Notes: generated from the sequence alone by a model not told the origin. DNA of 64,000 nt from JBEAOO01 sp041164825 (GCA_041164825.1 JBEAOO010000002.1:1-64000), one strand, 5' to 3'. Positions 8,429-19,121 are shown, numbered from the stretch's first letter. A program made the numbers and translations.

Positions 8429-10144
8429 TTAGGCGTCCAGCTGCGCGGCCAGGCGCATGGCTTCGTCGAGCGTGGTGCGGCCCTCGCGCGCCAGCTGCAA
8501 CGCGTGCTGCAGCAAGGTGTGGCCGGCAATCTGCGCCCGCGCCAGCTTGGCAAAGGCCACCGGGTCACCGGCGGTCACGGCCTGCACCAGGCTGTGCGTC
8601 ATCTCCAACATTTCGTAGATGGCCGTGCGGCCGACGTGGCCGGTGCCGTTGCAGCGCGAGCAGCCCAGGCCACGCGACCAGCGGGTGGCCGCCTGCGCGT
8701 CGGGGTTGGTGGCTGGTTGGTGATCCAGCCAGACCTGCTCTTGGGCGGTGGGCGTGTGGGGGGCGGTGCAGTCGTCGCAAATCAGCCGCACCAGGCGCTG
8801 TGCGATCACGAGGTTGAGCGACATCGCCACCATGTAAGGCGGCACGCCCATGTCGAGCAGGCGGATGGGGGTGCTGGCCGCGTCGTTGGTGTGCAGGGTG
8901 CTGAGCACCAGGTGGCCGGTCATGGCCGCGCGCAGGCCGATCTCGGCGGTGATCTGGTCGCGCATTTCGCCCACCAGAATGATGTCGGGGTCTTGCCGCA
9001 GGGCCGAGCGCAGCACGCGCTCAAAGCCGAGCTCAATCTTGTCGTGCACCTGCACCTGCGTGATGCCGGGCAGGCGGTATTCCACCGGGTCTTCGACGGT
9101 GATGATCTTGCGGTCGGGCGTGTTGATCTCGGCCAACGAGGCGTAGAGCGCGGTGGTTTTGCCGCTGCCGGTGGGGCCGGTGACCAAGATCATGCCGCTG
9201 GAGCGGGCCAGGGCCGCGCGCACTTGGGCCAGCATGCGCGGCGGCATGCCCAAGCGGTCGAGCTGCAGCAGGCCGGTGTTCTGGTTGAGCAAGCGCATCA
9301 CCACGCACTCGCCATACTGCGTGGGCATGGTGGAGATGCGCACGTCGAGCGCGCTGCCGCGGATGTCGACGTGGAAGCGGCCGTCTTGCGGCAAGCGTTT
9401 CTCCGAAATATCCAGGCCCGACATCAGCTTGAGCCGCAGCACCAGGGCCGAGGCAATTTTGGAGTCGGCCTCGGTTTGCAGGTGCAGCGTGCCGTCGATG
9501 CGAAAGCGCACATGCAGATTGTGTTCTTGCGGCTCGATGTGGATGTCCGATGCGCGCACCTGCGCGGCATCTTCGAACAGCGTCTGCAGCAGCTTGACGA
9601 CCGGCGCGTCCTTGACCGCCGATTCGGTGCCCATGAAGTTGCCGAAGTCGACCTCGGTTTGCGCCAGCTCGGCGGTGAGCTCTTGCGAGAGCTGGGTGAT
9701 CTCGCCGGTGCGGCGGTACACGCGGTCAATCGTGGCGAGCAGCTGCGTTTCGGTGATCACCGCCAAGGTGATGTCGCGCCGCAAAATGCGGCTGAGCTCG
9801 TCGTAGGCAAACAAGTCGCTCGGGTCGGCCATGCCCACACGCAGCAGGCCGTTTTGCTCGTCGAGCACCAGCGCGCGAAAGCGCCGCGCTTGGGCCTCGG
9901 GCAGCAGCGGCGTGAGCGCCGCGTTGAGCGTGAACGACTTGAGGTTGATGAAGGCGATTTGCATCTGCCGCGCCAGGGCGCCGCTGATTTGCTCTTCGCT
10001 CACAAAGCCGCTGTCCACCAAAATGCGACCGAGCTTGCGGCCGCTGCTGCGCTGCTGCGCAAGCGAGGCGTCGAGTTGCTCTTGGCTGATCAGCGCCTGC
10101 TGAACCAGCAGGTCACCCAAGCGAATTTTTTGTGGAGGCGGCAC
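8429..10144 (-). CDS. mshE: MshE, pilus extension ATPase (GspE/PilB family) with MshEN domain
   Basis: A 571-residue assembly ATPase. The N-terminus carries two tandem motifs of the MshEN c-di-GMP-binding type: RLGDLLVQQALISQEQLDAS, then RKLGRILVDSGFVSEEQIS. The C-terminal motor has Walker A GPTGSGKTTALYA (about residues 326-338), an Asp box after it (KIITVEDPVEYRL), Walker B ILVGEMRD and a His box HLVLSTLHTND. A zinc-binding pair CDDC/CSRC lies near 440-500. It is first in the operon, with mshG immediately after. c-di-GMP control is predicted from the known MshE family, not shown here. Confidence 0.92.
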   Translation of the reverse strand: MPPPQKIRLGDLLVQQALISQEQLDASLAQQRSSGRKLGRILVDSGFVSEEQISGALARQMQIAFINLKSFTLNAALTPLLPEAQARRFRALVLDEQNGLLRVGMADPSDLFAYDELSRILRRDITLAVITETQLLATIDRVYRRTGEITQLSQELTAELAQTEVDFGNFMGTESAVKDAPVVKLLQTLFEDAAQVRASDIHIEPQEHNLHVRFRIDGTLHLQTEADSKIASALVLRLKLMSGLDISEKRLPQDGRFHVDIRGSALDVRISTMPTQYGECVVMRLLNQNTGLLQLDRLGMPPRMLAQVRAALARSSGMILVTGPTGSGKTTALYASLAEINTPDRKIITVEDPVEYRLPGITQVQVHDKIELGFERVLRSALRQDPDIILVGEMRDQITAEIGLRAAMTGHLVLSTLHTNDAASTPIRLLDMGVPPYMVAMSLNLVIAQRLVRLICDDCTAPHTPTAQEQVWLDHQPATNPDAQAATRWSRGLGCSRCNGTGHVGRTAIYEMLEMTHSLVQAVTAGDPVAFAKLARAQIAGHTLLQHALQLAREGRTTLDEAMRLAAQLDA

Positions 10145-10277
10145 GTGGACCTGGCCTGGACGCAGTGGCAGATGCCTGCATTCTGGGCAAGGGTGCGCGG
10201 CCTTGATGGCCGGAGTAGCAGGCGAAAAGCGGCCAGTTCTTAGTGGCCTGCTGGCAGCGTTTCTGGTGGGATTTTGC

Positions 10278-11117
10278 TCAAAGCGCCCAGATGCGCGGCG
10301 CGCAAGGCGCCAGGCCCCAGGCCTCTTGGCGCCACACCGCCCACACGCTTTTCAGCAGCGCCATGGCGTGCTCCACGCGTGGCGCCAACACGCGCAGCAC
10401 GATCACCCGCGGGTGCACGGCGGTGAGGCCGGCGGTGGCGCTCAGGCTGTGGGCTTGGGCCAGTTCGCGGCCGGCGTCGAGCAGGGCGTCGCGGCGGGCG
10501 GTGGGCAGCGGTGTGCCGCTGGCCAACCACAGTGTGGCGAGCAAGCGGTGACCGGCCCAACCCACGGGCGAGTCGAGCAGGTGCTGGTCGCTGCCGTCAA
10601 TCACCGCGCGCTCCAGCCACACGCCGGGCAGCTCGATTTGTTGGCTGTAGCGGCCGTGGTCAAAGGCTTCGCCGCTGGCGGGCAGGCCGAGTGCCAGCAG
10701 GTCCCAGCCGATCATCTCGGCGGTGGGCGCCAGCTCAAAGCGCATGTGGTTGTGGGCCAGCGCACCGCGGTGCACGATGGTCTCCAGCGGCAGCCATTCG
10801 AGGCGGGCGCCGTCGTCGATGCGTGCGGTGAGGCTCTGCTCGGCCAGCTCACCGGCGGTGCGGTAGAAGCGTGTGGCGCCGGGGGTGGTGATGAGCGCGT
10901 GGCTGCCCGCGGCCAGGTGCGCATCGATGCACAAGGTGTCGCCCCCCACCACGCCGCCGGGCGGGTGCACCAGCACGTTGTGGCACACGGTGGGCGCCTC
11001 GGGGTAGAGGCTTTGCAGCACCCGCAACGGGCCGCTGTGCCGGTCGTGCAGCACGGTGCGCGCGTGCGGGTCGTGGTGCTGCGTGTAGTTGAGTGCCAAG
11101 TGGCCGGGCCAACCCAT
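10278..11117 (-). CDS. ureD: Urease accessory protein UreD, isolated from other urease genes
   Basis: A 279-residue protein with the UreD signature VHPPGGVVGGDTLCID, the ITTPGATRFYRT segment and LEWLPLETIVHRGA. The length is normal and there is no frameshift, so the protein looks intact. UreD forms the apo-urease chaperone complex with UreF and UreG during nickel insertion. Unusually, ureABC do not follow: the next gene downstream on this strand is mshE, 133 bp away, and that gap has no ureA remnant. Upstream lie two palindromic elements and an ABC importer. The remaining urease genes are absent from the window and may lie elsewhere. Confidence 0.9.
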   Translation of the reverse strand: MGWPGHLALNYTQHHDPHARTVLHDRHSGPLRVLQSLYPEAPTVCHNVLVHPPGGVVGGDTLCIDAHLAAGSHALITTPGATRFYRTAGELAEQSLTARIDDGARLEWLPLETIVHRGALAHNHMRFELAPTAEMIGWDLLALGLPASGEAFDHGRYSQQIELPGVWLERAVIDGSDQHLLDSPVGWAGHRLLATLWLASGTPLPTARRDALLDAGRELAQAHSLSATAGLTAVHPRVIVLRVLAPRVEHAMALLKSVWAVWRQEAWGLAPCAPRIWAL

Positions 11118-11201
11118 GGTGTGCGTGTGCCTTGTTGTGTTGCTGGTTGCTTGTTGACGTGAGTATCGATGGGCTGGCCGCCGTAGAGCGGCATCGCGGA
11201 T

Positions 11202-11407
11202 GGGGCTGGGCAGCGGGGGCTCATGCTGGGGCGGTCTGCGCGTTGCGCAGACTGCCTGGGCCCACGGGCGGGGCAGGCGGCGTCGCGAAACTCGCTGCGC
11301 GGGCTGTGCCCGCTGCGCTCAAACAGTCGCGACGAGTCAGTTGTTGATGCGCGCTGCGCGCGCCCGTGGGCCCAGCGCCCCAGAAATCGCCCCCACCGCC
11401 CAGCCCC
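11202..11407 (-). repeat. Large palindromic element, copy A
   Basis: A 206-bp imperfect palindrome. Nested arms: 11202-11220 with 11389-11407 (near-perfect), 11226-11233 with 11376-11383, 11256-11270 with 11361-11375 (perfect 15 bp), and an inner 8-bp stem 11281-11288 with 11327-11334 around a 38-nt loop. A side hairpin lies at 11234-11252. On the minus strand the conserved core GCGCATCAACAACTGACT is at 11352-11335. It is homologous to copy B, in the opposite direction. Together with copy B it fills the 620-bp gap between ureD and the ABC permease; no gene is seen there. Confidence 0.85.
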
Positions 11408-11491
11408 AGCCGCAATGCGAAGCACCGAGTGTGTCGGCGCCGTGGTGTTGAGTCTTGCAGGCACACCTCGGTGGTGCTTGGGGCGGGGTGA

Positions 11492-11706
11492 GGGTGGGCC
11501 GGGGGCGGCGCGCCTGGGTGGGGCCGAGAAGCGCAGGGTCCGAGGGCCGCGCGCGCAGCGCGCATCAACAACTGACTGGGCGCGCTTGTTTGAGCGAAGT
11601 GAGCGCAGCGAACGAAGCGAGTTGCGCGCCCGGCCCTCGGGCACGAGCATCGCAGGGCAGTCGGCGCAGCCGACCCCCACCGTGGTGCGCCGCAGCCGGC
11701 CCACCC
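11492..11706 (+). repeat. Large palindromic element, copy B
   Basis: A 215-bp imperfect palindrome, inverted relative to copy A. Nested arms: 11492-11502 with 11696-11706, 11505-11511 with 11687-11693, 11517-11523 with 11675-11681, 11540-11549 with 11631-11640, and inner stem 11578-11585 with 11624-11631 (sharing one base with the previous arm) around a 38-nt loop. A side hairpin lies at 11660-11674. The core GCGCATCAACAACTGACT (11560-11577) and loop start TGTTTGAGCG match copy A exactly, while the stems differ but remain complementary. Confidence 0.85.
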
Positions 11707-11738
11707 GCGCCCAGACCTCGCTTCACGCTCCCAAACAC

Positions 11739-12506
11739 TCAGCTCGCGTTGCTCCCCCGATGCGCCCAGCCGGTGGTGCGTTTTTCCACCACCGAAAACA
11801 GCTCATACATCGCCATTGCCATCACGCCAATCACCACCAGGCCGGCAAAGGCCAAGCCCATTTGCATGGAGGAGCCGGCAGAGATCAGCAGGTAGCCGAT
11901 GCCTTCGTTGGCGGCCGTCATCTCAGACACCGTGGTGCCCACAAAGGCCAGGGTGATGGCGACTTTGAGCGAGGCGTAGAAGTAGGGCATGGAGCGCGGC
12001 AGGCCGACCTTGATCAACACATCCCAGCGTTTGGCCCCGAGCACGCGCAACACGTCTTCCAGCTCGGGCTCCAGCGTGGCCAAACCGGTGGCGATGTTGA
12101 CGGTGATGGGGAAGAACGAGATCAAAAAAGCCGTCAGCACCGCGGGCCCCACACCAATGCCAAACCACACCACCAAAATGGGCACAAACGCCGCCTTGGG
12201 CAGCGCGTTGAAGGCAGTCATCAGCGGGTACATGGCGGCATAGGCCAGGCGCGAGCTGCCGACCAAAAAGCCGAGCAAGGTGCCAAACACAATCGACAAA
12301 CCAAAGCCCACCATCGTGACCCAAAAGGTGCGCCAGGCGTGCACCGCAATCACTTGGTGAAACTCCACCATCTGCTGTGCGATGCGGCTGGGCGTGGGGA
12401 ACACGAACTCCGACACATTGAAGCCGCGGCACAGCAATTCCCAAATCAGCAGCGTGATCACCAGCAAGAACCACGGTGACCATTTTTCTTGTTGGCGGGC
12501 GTTCAT
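11739..12506 (-). CDS. ABC transporter permease (NMT1/SsuC-type importer)
   Basis: A 255-residue integral membrane protein with about six hydrophobic helices and the BPD_transp_1 fold. The cytoplasmic coupling motif EDVLRVLGAKRWDVLIKVGLP is the EAA loop that contacts the ATPase. Its start overlaps the stop of the ATPase gene by 4 bp (ATGA). It forms the channel of the importer encoded by 11739-14504. The family covers transporters for taurine, alkanesulfonates, nitrate and pyrimidine precursors; the substrate cannot be read from this sequence. Confidence 0.88.
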   Translation of the reverse strand: MNARQQEKWSPWFLLVITLLIWELLCRGFNVSEFVFPTPSRIAQQMVEFHQVIAVHAWRTFWVTMVGFGLSIVFGTLLGFLVGSSRLAYAAMYPLMTAFNALPKAAFVPILVVWFGIGVGPAVLTAFLISFFPITVNIATGLATLEPELEDVLRVLGAKRWDVLIKVGLPRSMPYFYASLKVAITLAFVGTTVSEMTAANEGIGYLLISAGSSMQMGLAFAGLVVIGVMAMAMYELFSVVEKRTTGWAHRGSNAS

Positions 12507-13333
12507 TGCGCGATCTCCACGGGGCTCTTCAGGGCGGTCGGTTTGCGGATGGCACCGATGTGTTCACGCAGCTCCAGCACGCGGTCGGTGAACTCCTTGG
12601 TGTAGGTGATCTCCAGGTCGCGCGGGCGGGCAAAGTCGATCTCGCGCTTGGCCAAAATGCGGCCCGGGCTGCGGCTCATCACGTACACCGTGTCGGCCAA
12701 AAACACCGCTTCACGCAGGTCGTGGGTGACCAAGATGACGTTGAATTTTTGCACCGCCTGCAGGTCGCGCAACGCGCACCAGAGCTCTTCGCGGGTGAAG
12801 GCGTCGAGCGCGCCAAAGGGCTCGTCGAGCAGCAGCATTTTGGGCTCGTGGATGAGCGCGCGGCAGATGCTGGCGCGCTGCTGCATGCCGCCCGAGAGCT
12901 GCCAGGGGAACTTGTCCTCATACCCGCCCAGGCCCACGCTCTGTAGCAGCGTGCGCGCCTTGGCGGCGTACTCGGCGCGCTTGGCGCGGAACTGCGAGCG
13001 GTAGGGCTCCACAATTTCCAGCGGCAGCAGCACGTTGTCGAGCGTGGTGCGCCAGGGCAGCAGCGAGGGCGACTGAAACGCCATGCCGGTGATTTTGAGC
13101 GGCCCATCGACCTCGCGGCCATCGATGACGATGCTGCCGCGCGAGGGGCGCTTGAGGCCCGTGGCCAGCTTCATGAAGGTGGATTTGCCGCAGCCCGAGG
13201 GGCCGACGATGGCAATGAATTCACCGCGCTCCACTTGCAGTGAAATGTCCTCCACCGCGAACTGCTCTTTGGCCAGCAACTCGTCGTTGTAGGCGAGCCA
13301 AACATTGCGAAAGTCGACGAAAGGGGTGTTCAT
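12503..13333 (-). CDS. ABC transporter ATP-binding protein (SsuB/TauB family)
   Basis: A 276-residue ATPase: Walker A GPSGCGKST (near residue 44), signature LSGGMQQRASICRALIHEP, Walker B MLLLDEPFGALD, and switch histidine in VTHDLREA. The ATG at 13333 is preceded by AGGAG and starts MNTPFVDFRNVWLAYNDELL; an in-frame ATG further upstream lacks a better site. It lies 100 bp downstream of the binding-protein gene and overlaps the permease gene. It energises import of the substrate bound by the 13434-14504 product. Confidence 0.9.
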   Translation of the reverse strand: MNTPFVDFRNVWLAYNDELLAKEQFAVEDISLQVERGEFIAIVGPSGCGKSTFMKLATGLKRPSRGSIVIDGREVDGPLKITGMAFQSPSLLPWRTTLDNVLLPLEIVEPYRSQFRAKRAEYAAKARTLLQSVGLGGYEDKFPWQLSGGMQQRASICRALIHEPKMLLLDEPFGALDAFTREELWCALRDLQAVQKFNVILVTHDLREAVFLADTVYVMSRSPGRILAKREIDFARPRDLEITYTKEFTDRVLELREHIGAIRKPTALKSPVEIAQ

Positions 13334-13433
13334 GCGGGCTCCTGCGTGCATGGAAAAAAAAGGCATGGCCGCGGTGGGGGCTGAGAGGGGTGTCAGCCGC
13401 CCGCAGCCGGGCCATGCACGCCAGCAGGGCGGT

Positions 13434-14504
13434 TTATTTTTTGGTGGTCTTGGCGAAAATATCGCGCTCGGCGGCCGAGGGCAGGAAGCTCGCGTTCCAC
13501 ACCGCGGCACCGTTGACGCGCTCCTTGGTGGTGAAGGCGTCGGACACCTGGCTGGCCATCAGCGTCAGGCGCGGGCCCGACACGGCACCGAAGGTGTCGG
13601 CCTTGGCGTCGGGGGTGAGCACGGTGGCGTCGAGCGTCATCTTCAGGCGGCGGGTTTCGAGCGCCTCGTTGATGATGCCGTCGCGCGCCTTGACGGTGGC
13701 GATGGCGCCCGCCGGGTCGGCGATCACGTCCTTCATGCCTTTGGTGAAGGCGCGCAGGAAGGCCTTCACAGCCTCCGGGTTTTTCTTGATGAAGTCCTCG
13801 CTGGCGATCACGGCGTTGCCATACAGCTTCACGCCGTAGCTCGGGTAGGGCAACACCACCACGTCGCTCACCGGCACACCGCGCGCCTCAATGTTGAGCA
13901 GCGAGGTGAACGAGAAGCCGGTGATGGCGTCGATGTCGCCGCGCACCAGCATGGTTTCGCGCAGCGTCGGGTCCATGGCGGTCCAGTTGACGGCGCCCAC
14001 GTTGTTGGCCTTGGCGAAAATCGGCCAGGCCTTGCGGCCCGCGTCAAACACCGGAGCGCCGAGCTTTTTGCCCGTCAGGTCCGACGGCTTGGTGATGCCG
14101 CTCTTCTTCAGCGCGAGCACCGCGGCCGGTGTGTTGTTGTAGACCATCATCACGGCCACGGGCTTGTTGGGTGCGGTCGGGTTGTTGGCGTGAAACTCCA
14201 TCAGCGCGGCCAGGTCGGCAAAGCCCATGTCGTAGGCACCCGAGGCCACACGGGTGACGGTGCCGCCCGAGCCGTTGCCGGCGTCGACAGTCACATTGAG
14301 TTTTTCGGCCTTGTAATAGCCTTTGGTGGCGGGCACCAGAAACAGCGCGGCCGGGCCTTCAAAGCGCCAGTCGAGCTGGAACTTGATGGGGGTCTCTTGC
14401 GCTTGGGCGACGCTGGGCAGGGCGGCCAGCAAGCTGGCACTGGCGGCCACGGCCAAGGCAAGGCGGCGGGACGGCGAGGTGAGGGCGGCGGCAGCAGGGC
14501 GCAT
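13434..14504 (-). CDS. ABC transporter substrate-binding protein (NMT1/THI5-like)
   Basis: A 356-residue periplasmic protein. A twin-basic N-terminus (SPSRRLALAVAASASLLAAL) and signal peptide end at VAQAQ. The mature part is an NMT1/SsuA-type fold, with IKFQLDWRFEGPAALFLVPA, GSGGTVTRVASGAYDMGFAD and LTGKKLGAPVFDAGRKAWPI. The ATG at 14504 follows GGAG at 7 nt spacing; the frame stays open upstream without meaning. This family binds small nitrogen- or sulfur-containing compounds. The nearby ureD hints at a nitrogen compound, but that is only context. Confidence 0.87.
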   Translation of the reverse strand: MRPAAAALTSPSRRLALAVAASASLLAALPSVAQAQETPIKFQLDWRFEGPAALFLVPATKGYYKAEKLNVTVDAGNGSGGTVTRVASGAYDMGFADLAALMEFHANNPTAPNKPVAVMMVYNNTPAAVLALKKSGITKPSDLTGKKLGAPVFDAGRKAWPIFAKANNVGAVNWTAMDPTLRETMLVRGDIDAITGFSFTSLLNIEARGVPVSDVVVLPYPSYGVKLYGNAVIASEDFIKKNPEAVKAFLRAFTKGMKDVIADPAGAIATVKARDGIINEALETRRLKMTLDATVLTPDAKADTFGAVSGPRLTLMASQVSDAFTTKERVNGAAVWNASFLPSAAERDIFAKTTKK

Positions 14505-14917
14505 GGGAACACAACTCCAAAGGGGACGGATGGGTGGCCGCGTCGGCCGGCGTGGCTTGGCGGTGATCTGTTGGCTTCCGCAAGTTCCATGCGCGCACGC
14601 TGCGAGGCGGCGCCGCCCACATGTGGTGCATTTGCACCAAGGCGACACAGAAGTGCGCCCAGTGGTGACTGGCGCGCCCTTTCGCAGTGCGGGACCCCAC
14701 CTTTCAGGGGATTGACGACGCGGGGCGTGATACAACCTTGGCGCCGACGTTCCCTCTGCCGCGCAGGCGCTTGGTGTGCCTTGTTGATCGCCCCTGTGGG
14801 GCTGCGGGCAACGTGGCGCCTGTCGCGCCGCCGTTGGGGGGGGCGGCGCGTCTTTCGCCGCCCTCGAAAAGCGCCCAACCTCCTCGCCCCGCCCACCCGC
14901 ACTTCAGAAAGACCGCC
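14505..14917 (+). other. Divergent intergenic region with hairpins
   Basis: This 413-bp gap separates the divergent ABC binding-protein and DctP-like genes. No coding sequence is convincing. It holds an inverted repeat GGTGCATTTGCACC (14625-14638), which could be an operator, and two GC-rich hairpins on the dctP side: GCCCCTGTGGGGC (about 14790-14802) and a 9-bp stem 14824-14832 with 14842-14850, followed by TCTTTC. No confident promoter pair was found. Confidence 0.4.
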
Positions 14918-16051
14918 ATGGCTCTCGGCTCACGCATCGGCATCTGGCGCTGGCTGCTCGCGGTCGTTTCGATCGGGGCGGCAGCTGGCCAGGCGCTGGC
15001 CCAGGGCGCCACGGCGGCGCCTTCGGTGCCGTCGGTGGCGCCAACGGCAGCTGCGGCAGCTGCCAGCAAAAGCCCCTCGCAGCGCTTGCGGGTGGTGGGG
15101 GGCTTGGCCGGGGTCAACCAGTATGTGCGCCACGAAGCGCCATTCTGGAAGAACGAACTGCCGCGCCTCACCGGCGGCCGGCTCAGTGCCGACATCGTGC
15201 CGTTTGACCAAGCCGGCATCCGCGGCCAAGAGATGCTGCGCTTGATCCAGCTCGGCGTGGTGCCCTTTGGCACCGTGCTGCTGAGCCAGGCCTCGACCCA
15301 GGAGCCTTTGCTGGCCGCGCCCGATTTGCCCGGCCTGAACCCCGACATGACCAGCCTGCGCCGCAACGTCGCGGCCTTCCGCCCGGTGATGGAGTCGGTG
15401 CTGCGCCAGCGCTACGGCATTGAGCTGTTGGCGGTGTATGCCTACCCGGCGCAAACCGTTTTTTGCGCCAAACCCATCGCCAGCCTGGCCGATTTGGCGG
15501 GCCGCCGTGTGCGCACCGCAGGCGCCGCACAGGCCGATTTTGTCGATGCCTTGGGGGGGCGGCCGGTGCAGGCAGCGTTTGCCGACCTGGTGCCGCAATT
15601 TCGCAGCGGCAACCTCGATTGCGCGATCACCGGCACCATGTCGGCCAACAGCCTGGGCCTGCACGAGCTCACCAGCCACGTGCACAGCATGGCCATTGGC
15701 TGGGGCTTGTCGGTGTTTGTGGCCAACGCCAATGCCTGGAACGCGCTGGAGCCGGGTTGGCGCGCCACCCTGCGCCCACAGCTGGGCAAGCTCGAAGCCG
15801 ATATTTGGGCCGAGTCCGAGCGCGAAACCGGCGAGGGTCTGGCCTGCAACACTGGCAACGCCGCCTGTGTACAAGGCCGCAAGGGGGCGATGACCGAGGT
15901 CAAGCCCACGCCGGCCGACGAGCGGCGCCGCGCCGACGTGTTCACCGACGTGGTGCTGCAGCGCTGGGTGCAGCGCTGCGGGGCCGCTTGCGTGCCCTTG
16001 TGGAACCAGACGCTGGGCGCCTCCACCGGCGTGCAGGCGCGCACGCGCTGA
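14918..16051 (+). CDS. TRAP-type (DctP-like) periplasmic substrate-binding protein
   Basis: A 377-residue protein with signal peptide (WLLAVVSIGAAAGQALAQ), an Ala/Pro-rich linker, then a DctP fold: RLTGGRLSADIVPFDQAGIR, GQEMLRLIQLGVVPFG, the arginine-containing segment LAGRRVRTAGAAQADFVDAL, and LDCAITGTMSANSLGLHELT. Start is ATG 14918; the open frame continues upstream with no ribosome site. No TRAP membrane genes (dctQ, dctM) lie nearby. Instead a hybrid histidine kinase begins 7 bp downstream, suggesting that the protein supplies a ligand-dependent input to that kinase or serves a remote transporter. Confidence 0.82.
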   Translation: MALGSRIGIWRWLLAVVSIGAAAGQALAQGATAAPSVPSVAPTAAAAAASKSPSQRLRVVGGLAGVNQYVRHEAPFWKNELPRLTGGRLSADIVPFDQAGIRGQEMLRLIQLGVVPFGTVLLSQASTQEPLLAAPDLPGLNPDMTSLRRNVAAFRPVMESVLRQRYGIELLAVYAYPAQTVFCAKPIASLADLAGRRVRTAGAAQADFVDALGGRPVQAAFADLVPQFRSGNLDCAITGTMSANSLGLHELTSHVHSMAIGWGLSVFVANANAWNALEPGWRATLRPQLGKLEADIWAESERETGEGLACNTGNAACVQGRKGAMTEVKPTPADERRRADVFTDVVLQRWVQRCGAACVPLWNQTLGASTGVQARTR

Positions 16052-16058
16052 GTTGGCG

Positions 16059-18590
<2,532 letters not shown>

Positions 18591-18627
18591 GCGCCTTTGG
18601 CCAACCTGACCGCGTCCACGCCGTGCG

Positions 18628-19059
18628 TCAGCGCGTGGCGCGCTGACGCACGGCGTCGATGTAGCGGTGGCCATCGGGCGGCAGGCCGCTGCGCTGAGAC
18701 GTCCAGAGCATGTCGCCCAGGCACTCCATCACCTCGTGGTGGGCCTCGTGAGCCGAGCCGCGTTTGGCCGCCAGCAGCTCAAACGCCTGCTTGATGCCAC
18801 GCGGCTGATCGATGCTCACCTGCTCGCTGATGGAGAGGTGCATCGACAAGTGCAAAAACGGGTTGGTGCGGCCGTCCTCCACCTCAAACACCGCCGCCAG
18901 CGCGGCCTCGACATCGCGCAGGTCGGCGTCGTACTCGGGATGCTGGTCCACCCACACGGCGGCGTTGGACTCCATCGGCGTCAGCGGCAGGCCTTGGCGG
19001 CGCTTGGCCCAGACCTCGCAGAAGAATCGCCTCACATCGGCTTGGGAAGGTGCAAACAT
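18628..19059 (-). CDS. DUF1841 family protein
   Basis: A 143-residue soluble protein, MFAPSQADVRRFFCEVWAKR, matching the betaproteobacterial DUF1841 family in length and motifs (NPFLHLSMHLSISEQVSIDQ, HEVMECLGDMLW). The N-terminal ATG at 19059 is preferred over an upstream in-frame start. Function is unknown; the histidine/glutamate-rich HxxxH and HEAHHEVxE patterns could bind a metal, which is only a guess. It is divergent from the TauE/SafE gene and convergent with the hybrid kinase. Confidence 0.83.
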   Translation of the reverse strand: MFAPSQADVRRFFCEVWAKRRQGLPLTPMESNAAVWVDQHPEYDADLRDVEAALAAVFEVEDGRTNPFLHLSMHLSISEQVSIDQPRGIKQAFELLAAKRGSAHEAHHEVMECLGDMLWTSQRSGLPPDGHRYIDAVRQRATR

Positions 19060-19121
19060 GCAGAATTGTCGCCGCGCGCGCACTGCGCCTGTCGCCACCG
19101 TTTTTTCAACCCGGGCCGCCT

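Noticed and set aside
7169..10243. A 1024-codon plus-strand open frame antisense to mshE/mshG
   Set aside because: The product is His/Ala/Arg-rich with no domain pattern and is exactly antisense to two clear pilus genes; it is a by-product of high GC codon usage.
11118..11738. Short open frames through the palindromic region
   Set aside because: The translations are Arg/Ala/Pro-rich, differ between the two homologous copies, and the sequence evolves as paired stems instead of codons.
14625..14638. NtrC binding site
   Set aside because: The half-sites are in the reverse arrangement (GGTGCA-N2-TGCACC, not TGCACC-N-GGTGCA).
14670..14690. Possible sigma-54 promoter near TGGCGCG...TTCGC
   Set aside because: The GG to GC spacing is off by one and the -12 element is poor, so it does not meet the consensus.
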